A DNA stretch of 64,000 nt from an uncultured Bacteroidota bacterium. Lineage in GTDB: Bacteria > Bacteroidota > Bacteroidia > Bacteroidales > UBA932. The first letter of the stretch is position 1; every line of letters starts with the position of its first letter. The position numbers and the translations under genes were made by a program. Below the pieces are notes generated by a model, which worked only from the letters and a program-made list of their open reading frames with translations, was not told where the DNA came from and searched no databases. Shown one piece after another: positions 43,485 to 53,475 of the stretch. Location of the stretch: contig CALGSW010000010.1 of NCBI GenBank assembly GCA_937901965.1, positions 1-64,000 on the forward strand. The letters are read 5' to 3'.

Positions 43485-43835
43485 TTATCTGATTTTTTTT
43501 AAATCTTCTATCCCGTAATTTATCATCTGAACTGCTTTTTCTACAAGTTCGGAGTCAACACGGCCCATTGCTGCATCCTTCTCTATCCGTTCAACAATAT
43601 CTATAGAGTAATTGAGACCAACAATGTGGAGATCTGAGAGAATTTTGTGTGATGAAAATCTCAGCGTACTGAAATCTCCGGAAGCAGCACTCTCTTCAAT
43701 TGATTTTACCATGACTGGAGCATTTTCCAGAAAAAGGGCCAGAATTTCCATGAAAAAATCATGATCTCCCTCCACTATTTCATTAAGAAGAGAAAAATCT
43801 GGTTCCGGATATCTTTTGTTAACTGATTGTGACAT
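43485..43835 (-). CDS. Stand-alone Hpt phosphotransfer protein
   Basis: A 116-residue helical protein of the histidine phosphotransfer (Hpt) family. His63 in SSHKILSDL is in the position of the phosphorylated His, although the usual HxLKG context is partly changed (no KG). It would relay phosphate between hybrid kinases and response regulators, none of which are nearby. It starts 5 bases after the esterase stop, so the two genes are cotranscribed. Confidence 0.75.
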   Translation of the reverse strand: MSQSVNKRYPEPDFSLLNEIVEGDHDFFMEILALFLENAPVMVKSIEESAASGDFSTLRFSSHKILSDLHIVGLNYSIDIVERIEKDAAMGRVDSELVEKAVQMINYGIEDLKKIR

Positions 43836-43840
43836 TTTGA

Positions 43841-44683
43841 TTAAAATCCAAGGTGTTCTCCTTTTGCAATTCTGCTGAAGTGCAAAAGATGAAGATCAAG
43901 TGAATATACCCAGTGCACCCAAGTGTGATTACCTGGACTCATTATTAAAATATTCTTAATATTTAACGAATCGCATTTTTTAACGAAATCAGTCGCACTT
44001 TTAGCAAGAGCATCACTTTTTCCGCAACTTATAATCATAATCCTTTCGTTCTTTAACTTTATTGAGTCTGTTTGTGGTTTAAAGCCCTCAAGCCTGTTTA
44101 TTGCAGACTCGTTCTCATAATTCAAATTATCCGGTGTATATGGTCCTAGAACTTTGGGGATATCACTAGATTTTAATCTAGTATCTTCAAGATTCAGCAC
44201 ACCGGACATACTGCCGGCTGCTCTGAACCTGCTAATGTCATCTAGAAAAATATTTATTGCTCCATGTCCACCCATGCTCAAACCTGAGATAAATGTTTTT
44301 TCTGAATCAAGATTATATTCATTTTTCATTTTAGGATAAAGCTCTTCAGTGAAAAATTTTCTCCACAGCATCCCTCCTTTGAAAATGCTGTTTACATACC
44401 AGCTATTATAGAAACCATCAGGAGTAATGATGATAAAACCATATTTATCACTCATTTTCTGAAGGTCTGCTTTGTCGTTCCAGTTTCTCCAGTTTCCACT
44501 CCAGCCGTGAAGTAAAAACAGAGCAGGTACTGACTCTCCGTTATAGCCGGATGGAGTATGAACCAACACAGTGTCATTACATCCCAGATTGACTGAGTTA
44601 AAAACAAACTCTCTTTTAGCACCGGTTAAAGTAGATGATAGAAGTAATAATGTAATAATTAAAAAAAGCGAATAGTTTTTCAT
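43841..44683 (-). CDS. Exported alpha/beta-hydrolase, esterase family
   Basis: A 280-residue exported hydrolase. The signal peptide covers about 1-22. The nucleophile is Ser136 in GLSMGG, with a likely Asp in SCGKSDA and His in GNHTWVHW. FLLHGWSGNW provides the oxyanion region. It fits the esterase D/feruloyl esterase/mycolyltransferase-like family (PF00756), often acting on acetyl or feruloyl esters of polysaccharides. The actual substrate is unknown. The Hpt gene is 5 bases downstream. Confidence 0.82.
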   Translation of the reverse strand: MKNYSLFLIITLLLLSSTLTGAKREFVFNSVNLGCNDTVLVHTPSGYNGESVPALFLLHGWSGNWRNWNDKADLQKMSDKYGFIIITPDGFYNSWYVNSIFKGGMLWRKFFTEELYPKMKNEYNLDSEKTFISGLSMGGHGAINIFLDDISRFRAAGSMSGVLNLEDTRLKSSDIPKVLGPYTPDNLNYENESAINRLEGFKPQTDSIKLKNERIMIISCGKSDALAKSATDFVKKCDSLNIKNILIMSPGNHTWVHWVYSLDLHLLHFSRIAKGEHLGF

Positions 44684-44718
44684 TTCACAAAGTGGTTATT
44701 TGTTATTCAAAAATAGGT

Positions 44719-44726
44719 TAAATTTG
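44719..44726 (+). promoter_or_regulatory. -7 promoter element of the 7TM-HD gene
   Basis: TAAATTTG matches TAnnTTTG, 37 bases before the ATG at 44764. Confidence 0.65.
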
Positions 44727-44763
44727 CGGTTGTGCGGTATTTTATAAATTAATTATAAGCCAA

Positions 44764-46758
44764 ATGTCTATTAGAGAGTGGTATAAAAAATATTACTATA
44801 TTATCTTTTTTACAGTTGCCTCAATTTTTGCAACAATGATAATGCCGGCTGACGGAAAGTTCAAGTATGAATACCAGAGAGGGAGGCCGTGGTTATATGA
44901 GACACTTATATCTCCTGTTGATTTCCCTATACTCAAGAGTGAATTGGAGTTAAGGTCTGAAAGAAATATTGCAGCATCAAAGAGTCCTCTTTGTTACAAT
45001 CTTAATCAAGAGGCTATCATAAATTCAAAAGAGCAACTTCCATCAGTACTTAAAGATTTTTCGTCTGATACTTTAAGGATAGTTGACGGTATTTTAGCAT
45101 TCTTGTACGAGAAAGGGATTGCAGACAGGCTGCAAGAGAGCAACAGATTAACAGGTATCCTTATATCTGAAAGTGGGTATAAACAGTTTGAGAAACCTGC
45201 AGCAGAAATTTTTACTGTTGAATCTGCTGTCTCCTACTTAAAAGAGAAGATAGATTTAGGTCTGGAGACCTCTCTCAAGATTAAGGCTGCAATAAAACCC
45301 AATCTTAGATATGATGATTCAGCAACTGAATTAGTTAGACGTGATGCAATATCTAAAATTTCTCCTACTAAAGGTGTTTTATATGAAGGTCAGGTTATTG
45401 TAGCAAAGGGAGAGACAGTTACTTCAGAAATTGAACAATTGCTGGACTCATATAAACAGGAGTACGAAATAAGTATGGGGTATTCAGGAAGTTTAACTAC
45501 GCTTAAGTTTGGACAATTTCTTATATGCTCCGCCTTTTTCCTCTTACTCTTTATTGTAGTTTACTTCACTAAGAATGAACTTCTGAAAGATAAAAGAAGG
45601 CTTTTATTCGTATTGCTTCTTGTTCTGCTTTCAATTGTAGTAACAGTTCTGGTAAGAGGGGTAACTCCTGCTCTTCTTTATGTTGTTCCATACTCTGTAT
45701 TTGCTTTATTTTTATGCTCTTTTTTCAATACAAAGGTTGTATTACCTGTCTATCTGGTAATAATTCTTCCTGTTGTTGTAATTGCACAAAATGGTACTGA
45801 GCTATTTATGCTTAATCTTTTTGCAGGCAGCATAACAGTACTTGCATATACTTACTGGAACCGGGGCTGGATGCAGTTTGCTGTTGCCTTTGGTGTTTTT
45901 GTGGCCCTCTCATTGACCTACACCTCTTTTAGAATGATTGAAGATGGTACATTTGCAGATGTAAACAGTATTCATTACGGTTATTTTGCATGGAATTCAG
46001 TGCTGTTGGTTGCAACTTATCCCCTGATTTACCTTTTTGAAAAGATATACGGACTTTTATCAAATCAGCGATTAAGAGATCTTGCTGATACCGAAAACCA
46101 TATTTTGACAGAACTTTCTCAAAAGGCACCAGGTACTTTTCAACACTCACTACAGGTTGCCAACCTTGCAGAAAGTGCAGTTTTTGCTATTGGGGGAAAT
46201 TCAATACTTGCAAGGGTGGGGGCACTTTATCATGATATCGGGAAGATAAATGATCCATTGTTGTTCATAGAAAACCAACCTGCCGGAGCGTCCAATATTC
46301 ATGAGGGCCTTGACCCCAAGGAGAGTGCTAAACTTATAATCAAACATGTTCAGGATGGTGTTGAAATAGCAAAACGTGAAAGACTGCCATCAATAATAAA
46401 CGACTTTATTATGTCTCATCATGGAAAATCACGAACTCTCTATTTTTATAATAAATTCATCAACAATGGAGGAGATCCGTCTGAGGCTCATTATTTCACA
46501 TATGAAGGAATTTTTCCTACATTTAAAGAGCAGGTTGTTGTTATGATGGCTGATGCTGTTGAAGCAGCATCAAGGTCTATGAAAAAATATAATGACACTT
46601 CTATATCTGAGCTTGTTGATAAAGTTGTTGGTGAACGAGTTACGGATGAACAATTGTCAGAGGCAGAAATATCACTTAAAGAGATTCGTACTGTAAAAGA
46701 TGTTTTTAAACAGAGACTTTCAGGTATGTACCATAACAGAATGGTCAAGCCTGTATAG
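44764..46758 (+). CDS. 7TM-HD phosphohydrolase (PgpH-like)
   Basis: A 664-residue inner-membrane protein. One N-terminal helix (about 13-28) precedes a large extracytoplasmic domain (30-245), then about seven helices (250-430) and a cytoplasmic HD domain. The HD motif shows HSLQVANLAE, YHDIGKI and MSHHGKS metal ligands. This matches the 7TM-7TMR-HD family, where Listeria PgpH degrades c-di-AMP. Bacteroidota members are conserved, so c-di-AMP turnover is a reasonable inference. It is followed by tmRNA on the other strand. Confidence 0.88.
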   Translation: MSIREWYKKYYYIIFFTVASIFATMIMPADGKFKYEYQRGRPWLYETLISPVDFPILKSELELRSERNIAASKSPLCYNLNQEAIINSKEQLPSVLKDFSSDTLRIVDGILAFLYEKGIADRLQESNRLTGILISESGYKQFEKPAAEIFTVESAVSYLKEKIDLGLETSLKIKAAIKPNLRYDDSATELVRRDAISKISPTKGVLYEGQVIVAKGETVTSEIEQLLDSYKQEYEISMGYSGSLTTLKFGQFLICSAFFLLLFIVVYFTKNELLKDKRRLLFVLLLVLLSIVVTVLVRGVTPALLYVVPYSVFALFLCSFFNTKVVLPVYLVIILPVVVIAQNGTELFMLNLFAGSITVLAYTYWNRGWMQFAVAFGVFVALSLTYTSFRMIEDGTFADVNSIHYGYFAWNSVLLVATYPLIYLFEKIYGLLSNQRLRDLADTENHILTELSQKAPGTFQHSLQVANLAESAVFAIGGNSILARVGALYHDIGKINDPLLFIENQPAGASNIHEGLDPKESAKLIIKHVQDGVEIAKRERLPSIINDFIMSHHGKSRTLYFYNKFINNGGDPSEAHYFTYEGIFPTFKEQVVVMMADAVEAASRSMKKYNDTSISELVDKVVGERVTDEQLSEAEISLKEIRTVKDVFKQRLSGMYHNRMVKPV

Positions 46759-46776
46759 GGCCTGACCGTAATTCTG

Positions 46777-47171
46777 TGGAGATGGGCGGACTCGAACCGC
46801 CGTCCAAACAAACCATCCAAAAGCTTTCTACACGTTTATCCTCTCATTGATTGTAGGTAATAAGCTGCCGGGAGGCAGGCCACTTATAACTTATCCTCTG
46901 TTTCTTAAGGTGCCTTAGAGGAGTAAACACCCGCATCCTGTTTGAATGATACCCCGATTGCCGGACATAACAGGCATAAAGCCCGGCGGGATACTCGTCA
47001 CGGCCGGCCTAGCCGGCGGCGATTAAGCGATTAAGCTATGCTTAATTACGCAGCGAGTGCATAGTTGTTGTTGCCAGTTAAGGCTTGTGTTCCGGGATTA
47101 ACGAGCCGGCTTCACTACGCTCGACGTGCTTACCTTCCGATTGAGTATGCTGTCAAAACCAAAACATCCCC
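46777..47171 (-). ncRNA. ssrA: Transfer-messenger RNA (tmRNA)
   Basis: About 395 nt. The 5' end GGGGATG (47165-47171) pairs with CATCTCC at the 3' end (46778-46784), and the tRNA-like T arm reads GGTTCGAGTCC. The tag frame at 47046-47075 encodes GNNNYALAA and ends TAA. GC-rich pairs near 46990-47025 and elsewhere form pseudoknot arms. CCA is not encoded. It rescues stalled ribosomes with SmpB and marks the peptide for ClpXP-type proteolysis. Confidence 0.95.
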
Positions 47172-47207
47172 ATTAAAAGGTGTACAAAGTTATATATTAA
47201 AAATTGA

Positions 47208-47855
47208 TTAATTCAAATATGGGGCCAGGAATCTCCAGACCCCCTCAAAGAACGATATAAGTCCTATCACAATAATTATTATACCGGATATTCTGTTAAT
47301 CATCAGAAGCTGCCTCAGTCTGAACTTTTTTCTGAATATGTTTATACCGGTACTTAGTGCATACCACCATACTGAGGCACCAACAAATACACCACCAAGA
47401 GCAGCCGTTATCATTCTGTTTGCTGCTTGAGAATCAACTTCCAGCCCAACGAATGCAAACATTCCGAGAATCAGAAATATTGCCCCCGGGTTAGTTATTG
47501 TCATAAGAATTGCAGAGAATAAATCCTCCATGTGCCTGTTGTTTCCGCTTGCCTTTTGTCTTATCTGTTTAACAGGATTTGTAAGATAAATTTTAAGACC
47601 AATCAGAGCAACTATTATTCCCCCAACAAGCAGGACACCCCTTTCATACTCTTCAATAAAACTTTGTATATATGCTAAACCCAGAATAGCAAGTGCAGCA
47701 AAAATTGTATCTGTTATTGCAGCACCCAGTCCTGTTATGAAGCCTGAATTCCTCCCTTTACTAAGAGTTTTTTGAACGCACATTACACCCATTGGCCCTA
47801 AGGGGATTGACGCACCTAAACCTACAAGAAAACCCTTAACAAAGTCTATAAACAT
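47208..47855 (-). CDS. LysE-family amino-acid exporter
   Basis: A 215-residue inner-membrane protein with about six helices. The start FLVGLGASIPLGPMGVMCVQ and the later TNPGAIFLIL motif are typical of the LysE/RhtB exporter family. The exported compound is unknown. It begins 6 bases after the TonB receptor stop, so both are cotranscribed. Confidence 0.85.
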   Translation of the reverse strand: MFIDFVKGFLVGLGASIPLGPMGVMCVQKTLSKGRNSGFITGLGAAITDTIFAALAILGLAYIQSFIEEYERGVLLVGGIIVALIGLKIYLTNPVKQIRQKASGNNRHMEDLFSAILMTITNPGAIFLILGMFAFVGLEVDSQAANRMITAALGGVFVGASVWWYALSTGINIFRKKFRLRQLLMINRISGIIIIVIGLISFFEGVWRFLAPYLN

Positions 47856-47861
47856 ACAATT

Positions 47862-50138
47862 TTAAAATTTCACTTTCAGCCCAATACCTGAATGGAATGG
47901 TCTGCCATATTGAGCAATCCCGTTTCCAAGGGTTTCAAAGTAGAAAGTATTATACCTGCTGTCTGTAAAATTCCTTAGCCAGACAGAGATTTCAAAAATA
48001 GAAATTTTTACTGAACCTTCAATATCTAATGTTGAGTAAAAAGTCTGAACAACATCATTCTTCTCTGTCCAGTATATTCTCCCTGAACCATTATATATTA
48101 AAGCTGCAGAAAATTCTTTAAAGTCACCTTTGTTAATAATTTTTGTGTAAACCAGGTTTGCATTAAGGGTGTTTCTTGGAACGAACGGAACAAAGTTACC
48201 CGAATAATCATGCTGGTTGTCTGTGTATTGATTGAATTTTGAATATGTATAGCCCCAGTTAGCGCTTGCCTCAAGCTCCTCAGATATTTTTGCCGTTAAT
48301 GAGATTTCACTTCCAACACTAAAGGATCTAGCTGCATTTTTTGCAACTCGGCCAAAACCGCTTGTTCCGGCAAACTGAACCACTTGCTGGTCTCTGCTGT
48401 CAATATAGAAAACAGAGGCATTTAAATTCAGAATATCTTTAACAGGCCATCCGCTAATTCCTATTTCATGGTTCCAGTTGTATTCCGGTCTGTAAGAAAT
48501 CTTATCTGAGACACTATTGTCATTTTGAGCGCCTCCTGGCATGCCACTCATGGCTTTGTTTTGTACTATGTCCGAAAACATTTGAATATTATAACCCCCT
48601 GCTTTATAACCTCTGGCTGTAGTATAAAATATTTTCAAATTATTGTCTGCAGAGTATTGGAGTGAAAACTTTGGTAATAACTGTCCAAAGTCCTGTTTCT
48701 CATCTCCCTGAACATGTGCAGGAACGCTCATCGTTATGGGCCTTGGTACACCGGGTCTTATAAAGAATAGATTCATATCCATTCCGCTTGAATATTCAAG
48801 CTTCTGCTTCTCATATTCATATCTGAGGCCCAGAGTAAGTGATAATCCTTCAATAAAGAGTCTGTTTAGTGTTACCTGATGGAAAGCAGCAAGTCCCCAT
48901 GATTTTTGATCATATTCACCATATACCTTAATTGTCTTATCTGACACATTCATGTGTATAGGCATTGTTCCTGTCTGATACAATCTGTCAAATGTGCTCT
49001 GGAAAAATCTTTTAACACCATCTTCTCCAAATAGTACAGGAGCATCAGTAAAATTGTTGTGTATGAATCCTGAGATACCTGATACAAACTGATAGTTTTT
49101 ATTGTTTTCAGATTTAAAGATTGCCTCCTGAGTAAAATTACCGAACTTTTGAGACTGGCTCATTGTATAAATTGATTCAGGTGTAAAGTCCTGGTCAAGA
49201 CGCATAGTATCTTTCAGATGCTGATATGCCGATATTAGATTAAGACGCCATCCCGGAGCTGTATGTGTAACGATGAGGCTGCTTGTGTTTAAAAACCGTT
49301 TATACGAACTGGTATCGTTGTATGAAGGAGCTGAGGTAATATGACTTGATTTATTGTAAATTCCGTATGGATATGCGTTTTGGTCAGTAAAGTCAATCTG
49401 GCTTGAAGCCTCAATTTTCCATGATCTTGCCAAATTGTAAGCAAGGCGCAATCTCCCTCCGGCAGAATAACCATTATCAGATTTTTTTCCTGTGTATTCA
49501 TTTGTGATAAATCCTCCATCACTTGAATAGAAACCATTCAAAGAGAATGCAAGTCTATCTGAAATTCTGTTTCTGGTTATAAAGCTGCCCCTGAATTGAT
49601 TATATGTTCCAGCTTTAATTGATATTTGAGTTCCTGGTTCAGAGAAAGGAGACTTAGTTCTGATGTGGACTATTCCACCAAGAGCATTCCTGCCGTAAAG
49701 AGTTCCCTGAGGCCCCCTCAGAATCTCAACTCTTTCAACATCAAGCATCTCAAAATCAAATGCGCTTTTGTCAATGTAGGGGACATTATCTTCATAAAGA
49801 CCTATTGAAGGTGATGGTGAGAATCTTGAACCAATTCCCCTGATATAAATAGCTGAAGTGATTTTTGAACCATAATCCGGAATAAAGAGATTGGGCACAA
49901 TATTGGATAAACCTTTTATACTGTTTTTCCCTCCTGACTCCATCTGTGCAGCGTCAATAATGCTTAAGGAGGCAGGCAGCTGATTTAAAAAATATGTCTC
50001 TTTAGGTGTAGTGATAATTGTTAAACCCTTTATTTCGTAATTATTAATTATTGTATCTTTGTCAGGTACTTGACCATGAATTGTTGCTGATGAAATCAGA
50101 GTAAGTAACAGAATTGCTCTCTTTGAAATGGTTCTCAT
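47862..50138 (-). CDS. TonB-dependent outer-membrane receptor
   Basis: A 758-residue receptor with signal peptide (about 1-22), a TonB-box-like start, a plug domain (about 35-160; IYIRGIGSRFSPSPSIGLYED and VEILRGPQGTLYGRNALGG split by loops), and a 22-strand barrel ending FHSGIGLKVKF. The pattern resembles siderophore or vitamin receptors; the ligand is not assigned. There is no SusD-like gene, so polysaccharide uptake is unlikely. A LysE-type exporter gene follows after 6 bases. The start codon is divergent from lnt, with only 35 bases between them. Confidence 0.87.
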   Translation of the reverse strand: MRTISKRAILLLTLISSATIHGQVPDKDTIINNYEIKGLTIITTPKETYFLNQLPASLSIIDAAQMESGGKNSIKGLSNIVPNLFIPDYGSKITSAIYIRGIGSRFSPSPSIGLYEDNVPYIDKSAFDFEMLDVERVEILRGPQGTLYGRNALGGIVHIRTKSPFSEPGTQISIKAGTYNQFRGSFITRNRISDRLAFSLNGFYSSDGGFITNEYTGKKSDNGYSAGGRLRLAYNLARSWKIEASSQIDFTDQNAYPYGIYNKSSHITSAPSYNDTSSYKRFLNTSSLIVTHTAPGWRLNLISAYQHLKDTMRLDQDFTPESIYTMSQSQKFGNFTQEAIFKSENNKNYQFVSGISGFIHNNFTDAPVLFGEDGVKRFFQSTFDRLYQTGTMPIHMNVSDKTIKVYGEYDQKSWGLAAFHQVTLNRLFIEGLSLTLGLRYEYEKQKLEYSSGMDMNLFFIRPGVPRPITMSVPAHVQGDEKQDFGQLLPKFSLQYSADNNLKIFYTTARGYKAGGYNIQMFSDIVQNKAMSGMPGGAQNDNSVSDKISYRPEYNWNHEIGISGWPVKDILNLNASVFYIDSRDQQVVQFAGTSGFGRVAKNAARSFSVGSEISLTAKISEELEASANWGYTYSKFNQYTDNQHDYSGNFVPFVPRNTLNANLVYTKIINKGDFKEFSAALIYNGSGRIYWTEKNDVVQTFYSTLDIEGSVKISIFEISVWLRNFTDSRYNTFYFETLGNGIAQYGRPFHSGIGLKVKF

Positions 50139-50173
50139 GTGTGATAATTGTTACAAAATTGAACGGCGAAATT

Positions 50174-51799
50174 ATGCAATTTAGAGTTAATAAAAAAACT
50201 AAAATTGTGCTAAGGCTTACAATAACGGCTATTATGCTGTTATCTCTGCCATTTTTGGTTAAGGGTGCCGGGATACTCATTCTTTTTGCGCTGATTCCTG
50301 TTTTAATGCTTCAGAATTTTATTGAAAATAATGAAGTAAGATATGGTTGGATTCCAATATATCTGATTTTTCTTGCCTGGACTGTAATTACTACGTACTG
50401 GATTGGTTTTGCAAATTTCAAAGGAGCAGTGGCTTCAATGTTAATTTACGCTCTTCCTTTAACAATTATTGTCAAACTTCATTCATGGTATAACAAAAAG
50501 CTTGGCAGTGGAGTAGGATATGCCTTTTTTATTCTTAGCTGGCTTGCATGGGAGCATATAATGGCTGAAGGAGAGTTAAACTGGCCATGGCTTGCACTTG
50601 GAAACGGTTTTGCCTCCTCTCACAAGTTAGTCCAGTGGTATGAGTTTACGGGAGTTTCAGGTGGGTCTCTGTGGGTTCTTCTATTCTCTGTTTTTGCCTA
50701 TGATATTATTATTACACATCTAAGATGCGGATCTTCTCAGCTAAAGGTTAAAAACATAATACTGGTATTGATATTAATTATCCCAATTTTTACATCACAT
50801 GCTCTCTATATTACATATAACGAGACTTATAATCCGGCCACTTTTCTGATTGTTCAGCCAAATATTGATCCATACCATGACAAATTTGGCGGAATGTCTC
50901 AAAAACAACAGGATGAATTACTTATTGATCTCATTAATAAAGGGTACGATAATACCGTAGATTTCGTTATCGCTCCAGAGACCTTTACATCCGGAATTAT
51001 TGAAAATAATCCTTATGAAAGTGATTCGTTCAAACGTATTGCAAAGGCTGCAAAGAGTATAGGTGATGCAAAGCTGATTATAGGAGTTTCATCACATCTT
51101 CTCTACCCGGTTGACAAACATCCTTCAGATAAGAGACCCACACCATCATCAAGAAGGCTGGGAGAGGGCTGGTATGATTCACATAATTCAGCGCTGATGA
51201 TTGACAGTGCCGGACAATATCAGTTTTATTACAAATCAAAACTTGTACCTCTAGTTGAGTTCATGCCTTTCCAAAAATATCTTGGAGGTTTTCGTCTATT
51301 TGTTATTGAACTTGGAGGGTATTTTGGTAGTTATGGCAAGCAGGACGAGAGGTCACTTCTCAGTATGGAAGGAGATCGAGTGTCTATAGGTACTGCCATC
51401 TGCTATGAATCTGTTTATGGGAATTTTTTTAGAGAATTTGTTCTTAAAGGGGCGAATGTAATGTCAATAATAACTAATGACGGATGGTGGCTGAACTCTC
51501 CCGGTTACAGACAACATTTATGGTTTGACAAACTAAGGGCTATTGAGACCAGACGTTCAATGGCAAGATGTGGAAATACCGGCATTAGTGCATTAATTAA
51601 CCAGAAAGGCGATATCATATCTCAGACTAAATGGTGGAGCAGGGAGTGGCTCAAAGGAGATATTAATCTTAACAATAGGATCACTGTTTTTGCAAAGTAT
51701 GGTGATTACATTGGAAGAGTATCATATCTCTCAATGCTAATTTTCTTTGCTCTGGCTATTTTTGTTTTGACAAAAATCTCAGTGAGGGCGAGGGGATAA
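50174..51799 (+). CDS. lnt: Apolipoprotein N-acyltransferase
   Basis: A 541-residue inner-membrane enzyme that adds the third acyl chain to lipoproteins. The N-terminal half has about seven helices, and the nitrilase-like periplasmic domain has Glu in APETF, Lys in YYKSKLVPLVEF and Cys in ICYESVYG. A final helix (about 520-537) anchors it. The ATG at 50174 gives a normal N-terminus. Its last 44 bases overlap the convergent ubiD gene. Confidence 0.93.
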   Translation: MQFRVNKKTKIVLRLTITAIMLLSLPFLVKGAGILILFALIPVLMLQNFIENNEVRYGWIPIYLIFLAWTVITTYWIGFANFKGAVASMLIYALPLTIIVKLHSWYNKKLGSGVGYAFFILSWLAWEHIMAEGELNWPWLALGNGFASSHKLVQWYEFTGVSGGSLWVLLFSVFAYDIIITHLRCGSSQLKVKNIILVLILIIPIFTSHALYITYNETYNPATFLIVQPNIDPYHDKFGGMSQKQQDELLIDLINKGYDNTVDFVIAPETFTSGIIENNPYESDSFKRIAKAAKSIGDAKLIIGVSSHLLYPVDKHPSDKRPTPSSRRLGEGWYDSHNSALMIDSAGQYQFYYKSKLVPLVEFMPFQKYLGGFRLFVIELGGYFGSYGKQDERSLLSMEGDRVSIGTAICYESVYGNFFREFVLKGANVMSIITNDGWWLNSPGYRQHLWFDKLRAIETRRSMARCGNTGISALINQKGDIISQTKWWSREWLKGDINLNNRITVFAKYGDYIGRVSYLSMLIFFALAIFVLTKISVRARG

Positions 51800-53474
51800 A
51801 AGGTCCTGCGTCAAGCTTCTCCCATTTTTTATCAATAATATCAATGGTCTTTAATGAAGAGAGTGCCTTTGCCGGCCACTCACGTGTAAAGCCATCCTTG
51901 TCTTTAGATTTAATCCGACTATCTGCAACAATTATTCCGTCAATAAATTCAGTGTCTCTAACCGGGTCCCAGTTACTTCCCCATAACCAGAGCCCGTGAT
52001 ATTTATCGGCAACATTTTCCCACTTATCTAATAGAATATTAATCAGCCCTTTTCTGTCATCTGATGAGTGTGTGAAATAAAAAAGAGTTTTTGAATTTAC
52101 TGTGTGAGAACCTCCCTCTTCTGGTAGTTTTCGTGTCGCATCAATCAGCATTTTCCCTCCATATCCGCAAACTGGCGATGTGTGGTCCAGAACGTCTGCC
52201 GGACCTCTGCTAAAATGGGTATCTCTCTGAGGAAGATAATTTTTTAGAATTGCCCTTTCAAGTTGATCCGAATCTCTTATGTCAATATCTTCATCTGTGA
52301 TTATGATTGTTTTGCAGAACATCATCTGTCCGGCACCCCACAAAGCATGAGCAACTTTTATGCCCTGGCCGGGGTAACTTTTTTCAATTTTTACAATAGC
52401 AATATTATGACCTACACCCTCTTCCGGAAGGTAGAGTTCTTTAAGTTCAGGTACCATCGTAAACTGAATAGGTGTGAGAAATATTTTTTCAGTGGCTATA
52501 GCAATATATTTATCCTCCATAGGGGGGATACCAACTATAGTCGCCGGGTAAATTGCATCTTTTTTGTGAGAAATGCAGGTAATATGCATTTTTGGATATA
52601 TATCTGCAAGAGAGTAAAATCCGGTATGATCTCCAAATGGTCCTTCAATTACCGGACTCTCATTGGTGTCAATATACCCCTCTATTACGAAATCACAATC
52701 AGCCGGAACCTGAATAGGTTGTGTAAGACAATCCACTAAAGAGACCGCCTTGTTTCTCAGATATCCTGCCAGCATATATTCGTCTATACCTTCAGGGAGC
52801 GGTGCTGTTGCTGCGTAAGTATATATGGGATCTCCTCCAAGAGCTACTGCAACAGGAAATTTACCCTCTTTACATCGTGAAAATTGCCTTGCTCCTGTTT
52901 TATGTCTGTGCCAGTGCATTCCTGTGGTATTCTCTGAAAATACCTGCATCCTGTACATTCCTACATTGCGTACGCCTGTAACGGGATCCTTTGTATGAAC
53001 GAGAGGAAATGTAATAAACTTTCCTCCATCTTCAGGCCAGCACTGTAAAACCGGCAGTCTGTTCATATCAGGTTTATGCAGAATTACCTCCTGACAAGGC
53101 GCTATACCTTTGTGATTTTTTGGCATCCACGATGCAGCCTTTCCAAGGAGAGGCAATGCTTTAATCTTCTCCTGCAAACTTCCCCTGTGTTTTAATATCT
53201 GACCCACTAACTCTTTCATAGAGTCAGATATTTCATCAAAAGACTGCGCACCAAGCGCATAGAGAATCCTTTTTTCAGAGCCCAGCATATTCGTAAGAAC
53301 TGGGTAAGCTGTTCCTGTGTTTTCAAATAGAAGGGCCTTACCTCCTCCGGGCTGTTTACTTATTCTGTCTGTAACCTCAGATATCTCAAGTACCGGATCA
53401 ACAAATTCTTTAATACGAATAAGTTCACCTTTTGATTCAAGAAAATCAACAAAATCCTTTAAACTTTTGTACAT
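51756..53474 (-). CDS. ubiD: UbiD-family decarboxylase
   Basis: A 572-residue prenylated-FMN-dependent decarboxylase. The start at the ATG at 53474 gives MYKSLKDFVDFLESKGELI, the usual N-terminus, and an upstream frame to 53573 overlaps the neighbouring gene. Motifs such as MHWHRHK, EGPFGDHTGFYS and the cluster around PEEGVGHN are typical. In Bacteroidota this protein is usually tied to menaquinone synthesis, but other substrates are possible. A partner UbiX, needed to make prenyl-FMN, is not in the window. It starts 1 base after the FAD/Fe-S gene stop. Confidence 0.86.
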   Translation of the reverse strand: MYKSLKDFVDFLESKGELIRIKEFVDPVLEISEVTDRISKQPGGGKALLFENTGTAYPVLTNMLGSEKRILYALGAQSFDEISDSMKELVGQILKHRGSLQEKIKALPLLGKAASWMPKNHKGIAPCQEVILHKPDMNRLPVLQCWPEDGGKFITFPLVHTKDPVTGVRNVGMYRMQVFSENTTGMHWHRHKTGARQFSRCKEGKFPVAVALGGDPIYTYAATAPLPEGIDEYMLAGYLRNKAVSLVDCLTQPIQVPADCDFVIEGYIDTNESPVIEGPFGDHTGFYSLADIYPKMHITCISHKKDAIYPATIVGIPPMEDKYIAIATEKIFLTPIQFTMVPELKELYLPEEGVGHNIAIVKIEKSYPGQGIKVAHALWGAGQMMFCKTIIITDEDIDIRDSDQLERAILKNYLPQRDTHFSRGPADVLDHTSPVCGYGGKMLIDATRKLPEEGGSHTVNSKTLFYFTHSSDDRKGLINILLDKWENVADKYHGLWLWGSNWDPVRDTEFIDGIIVADSRIKSKDKDGFTREWPAKALSSLKTIDIIDKKWEKLDAGPFIPSPSLRFLSKQK

Positions 53475-53475
53475 C

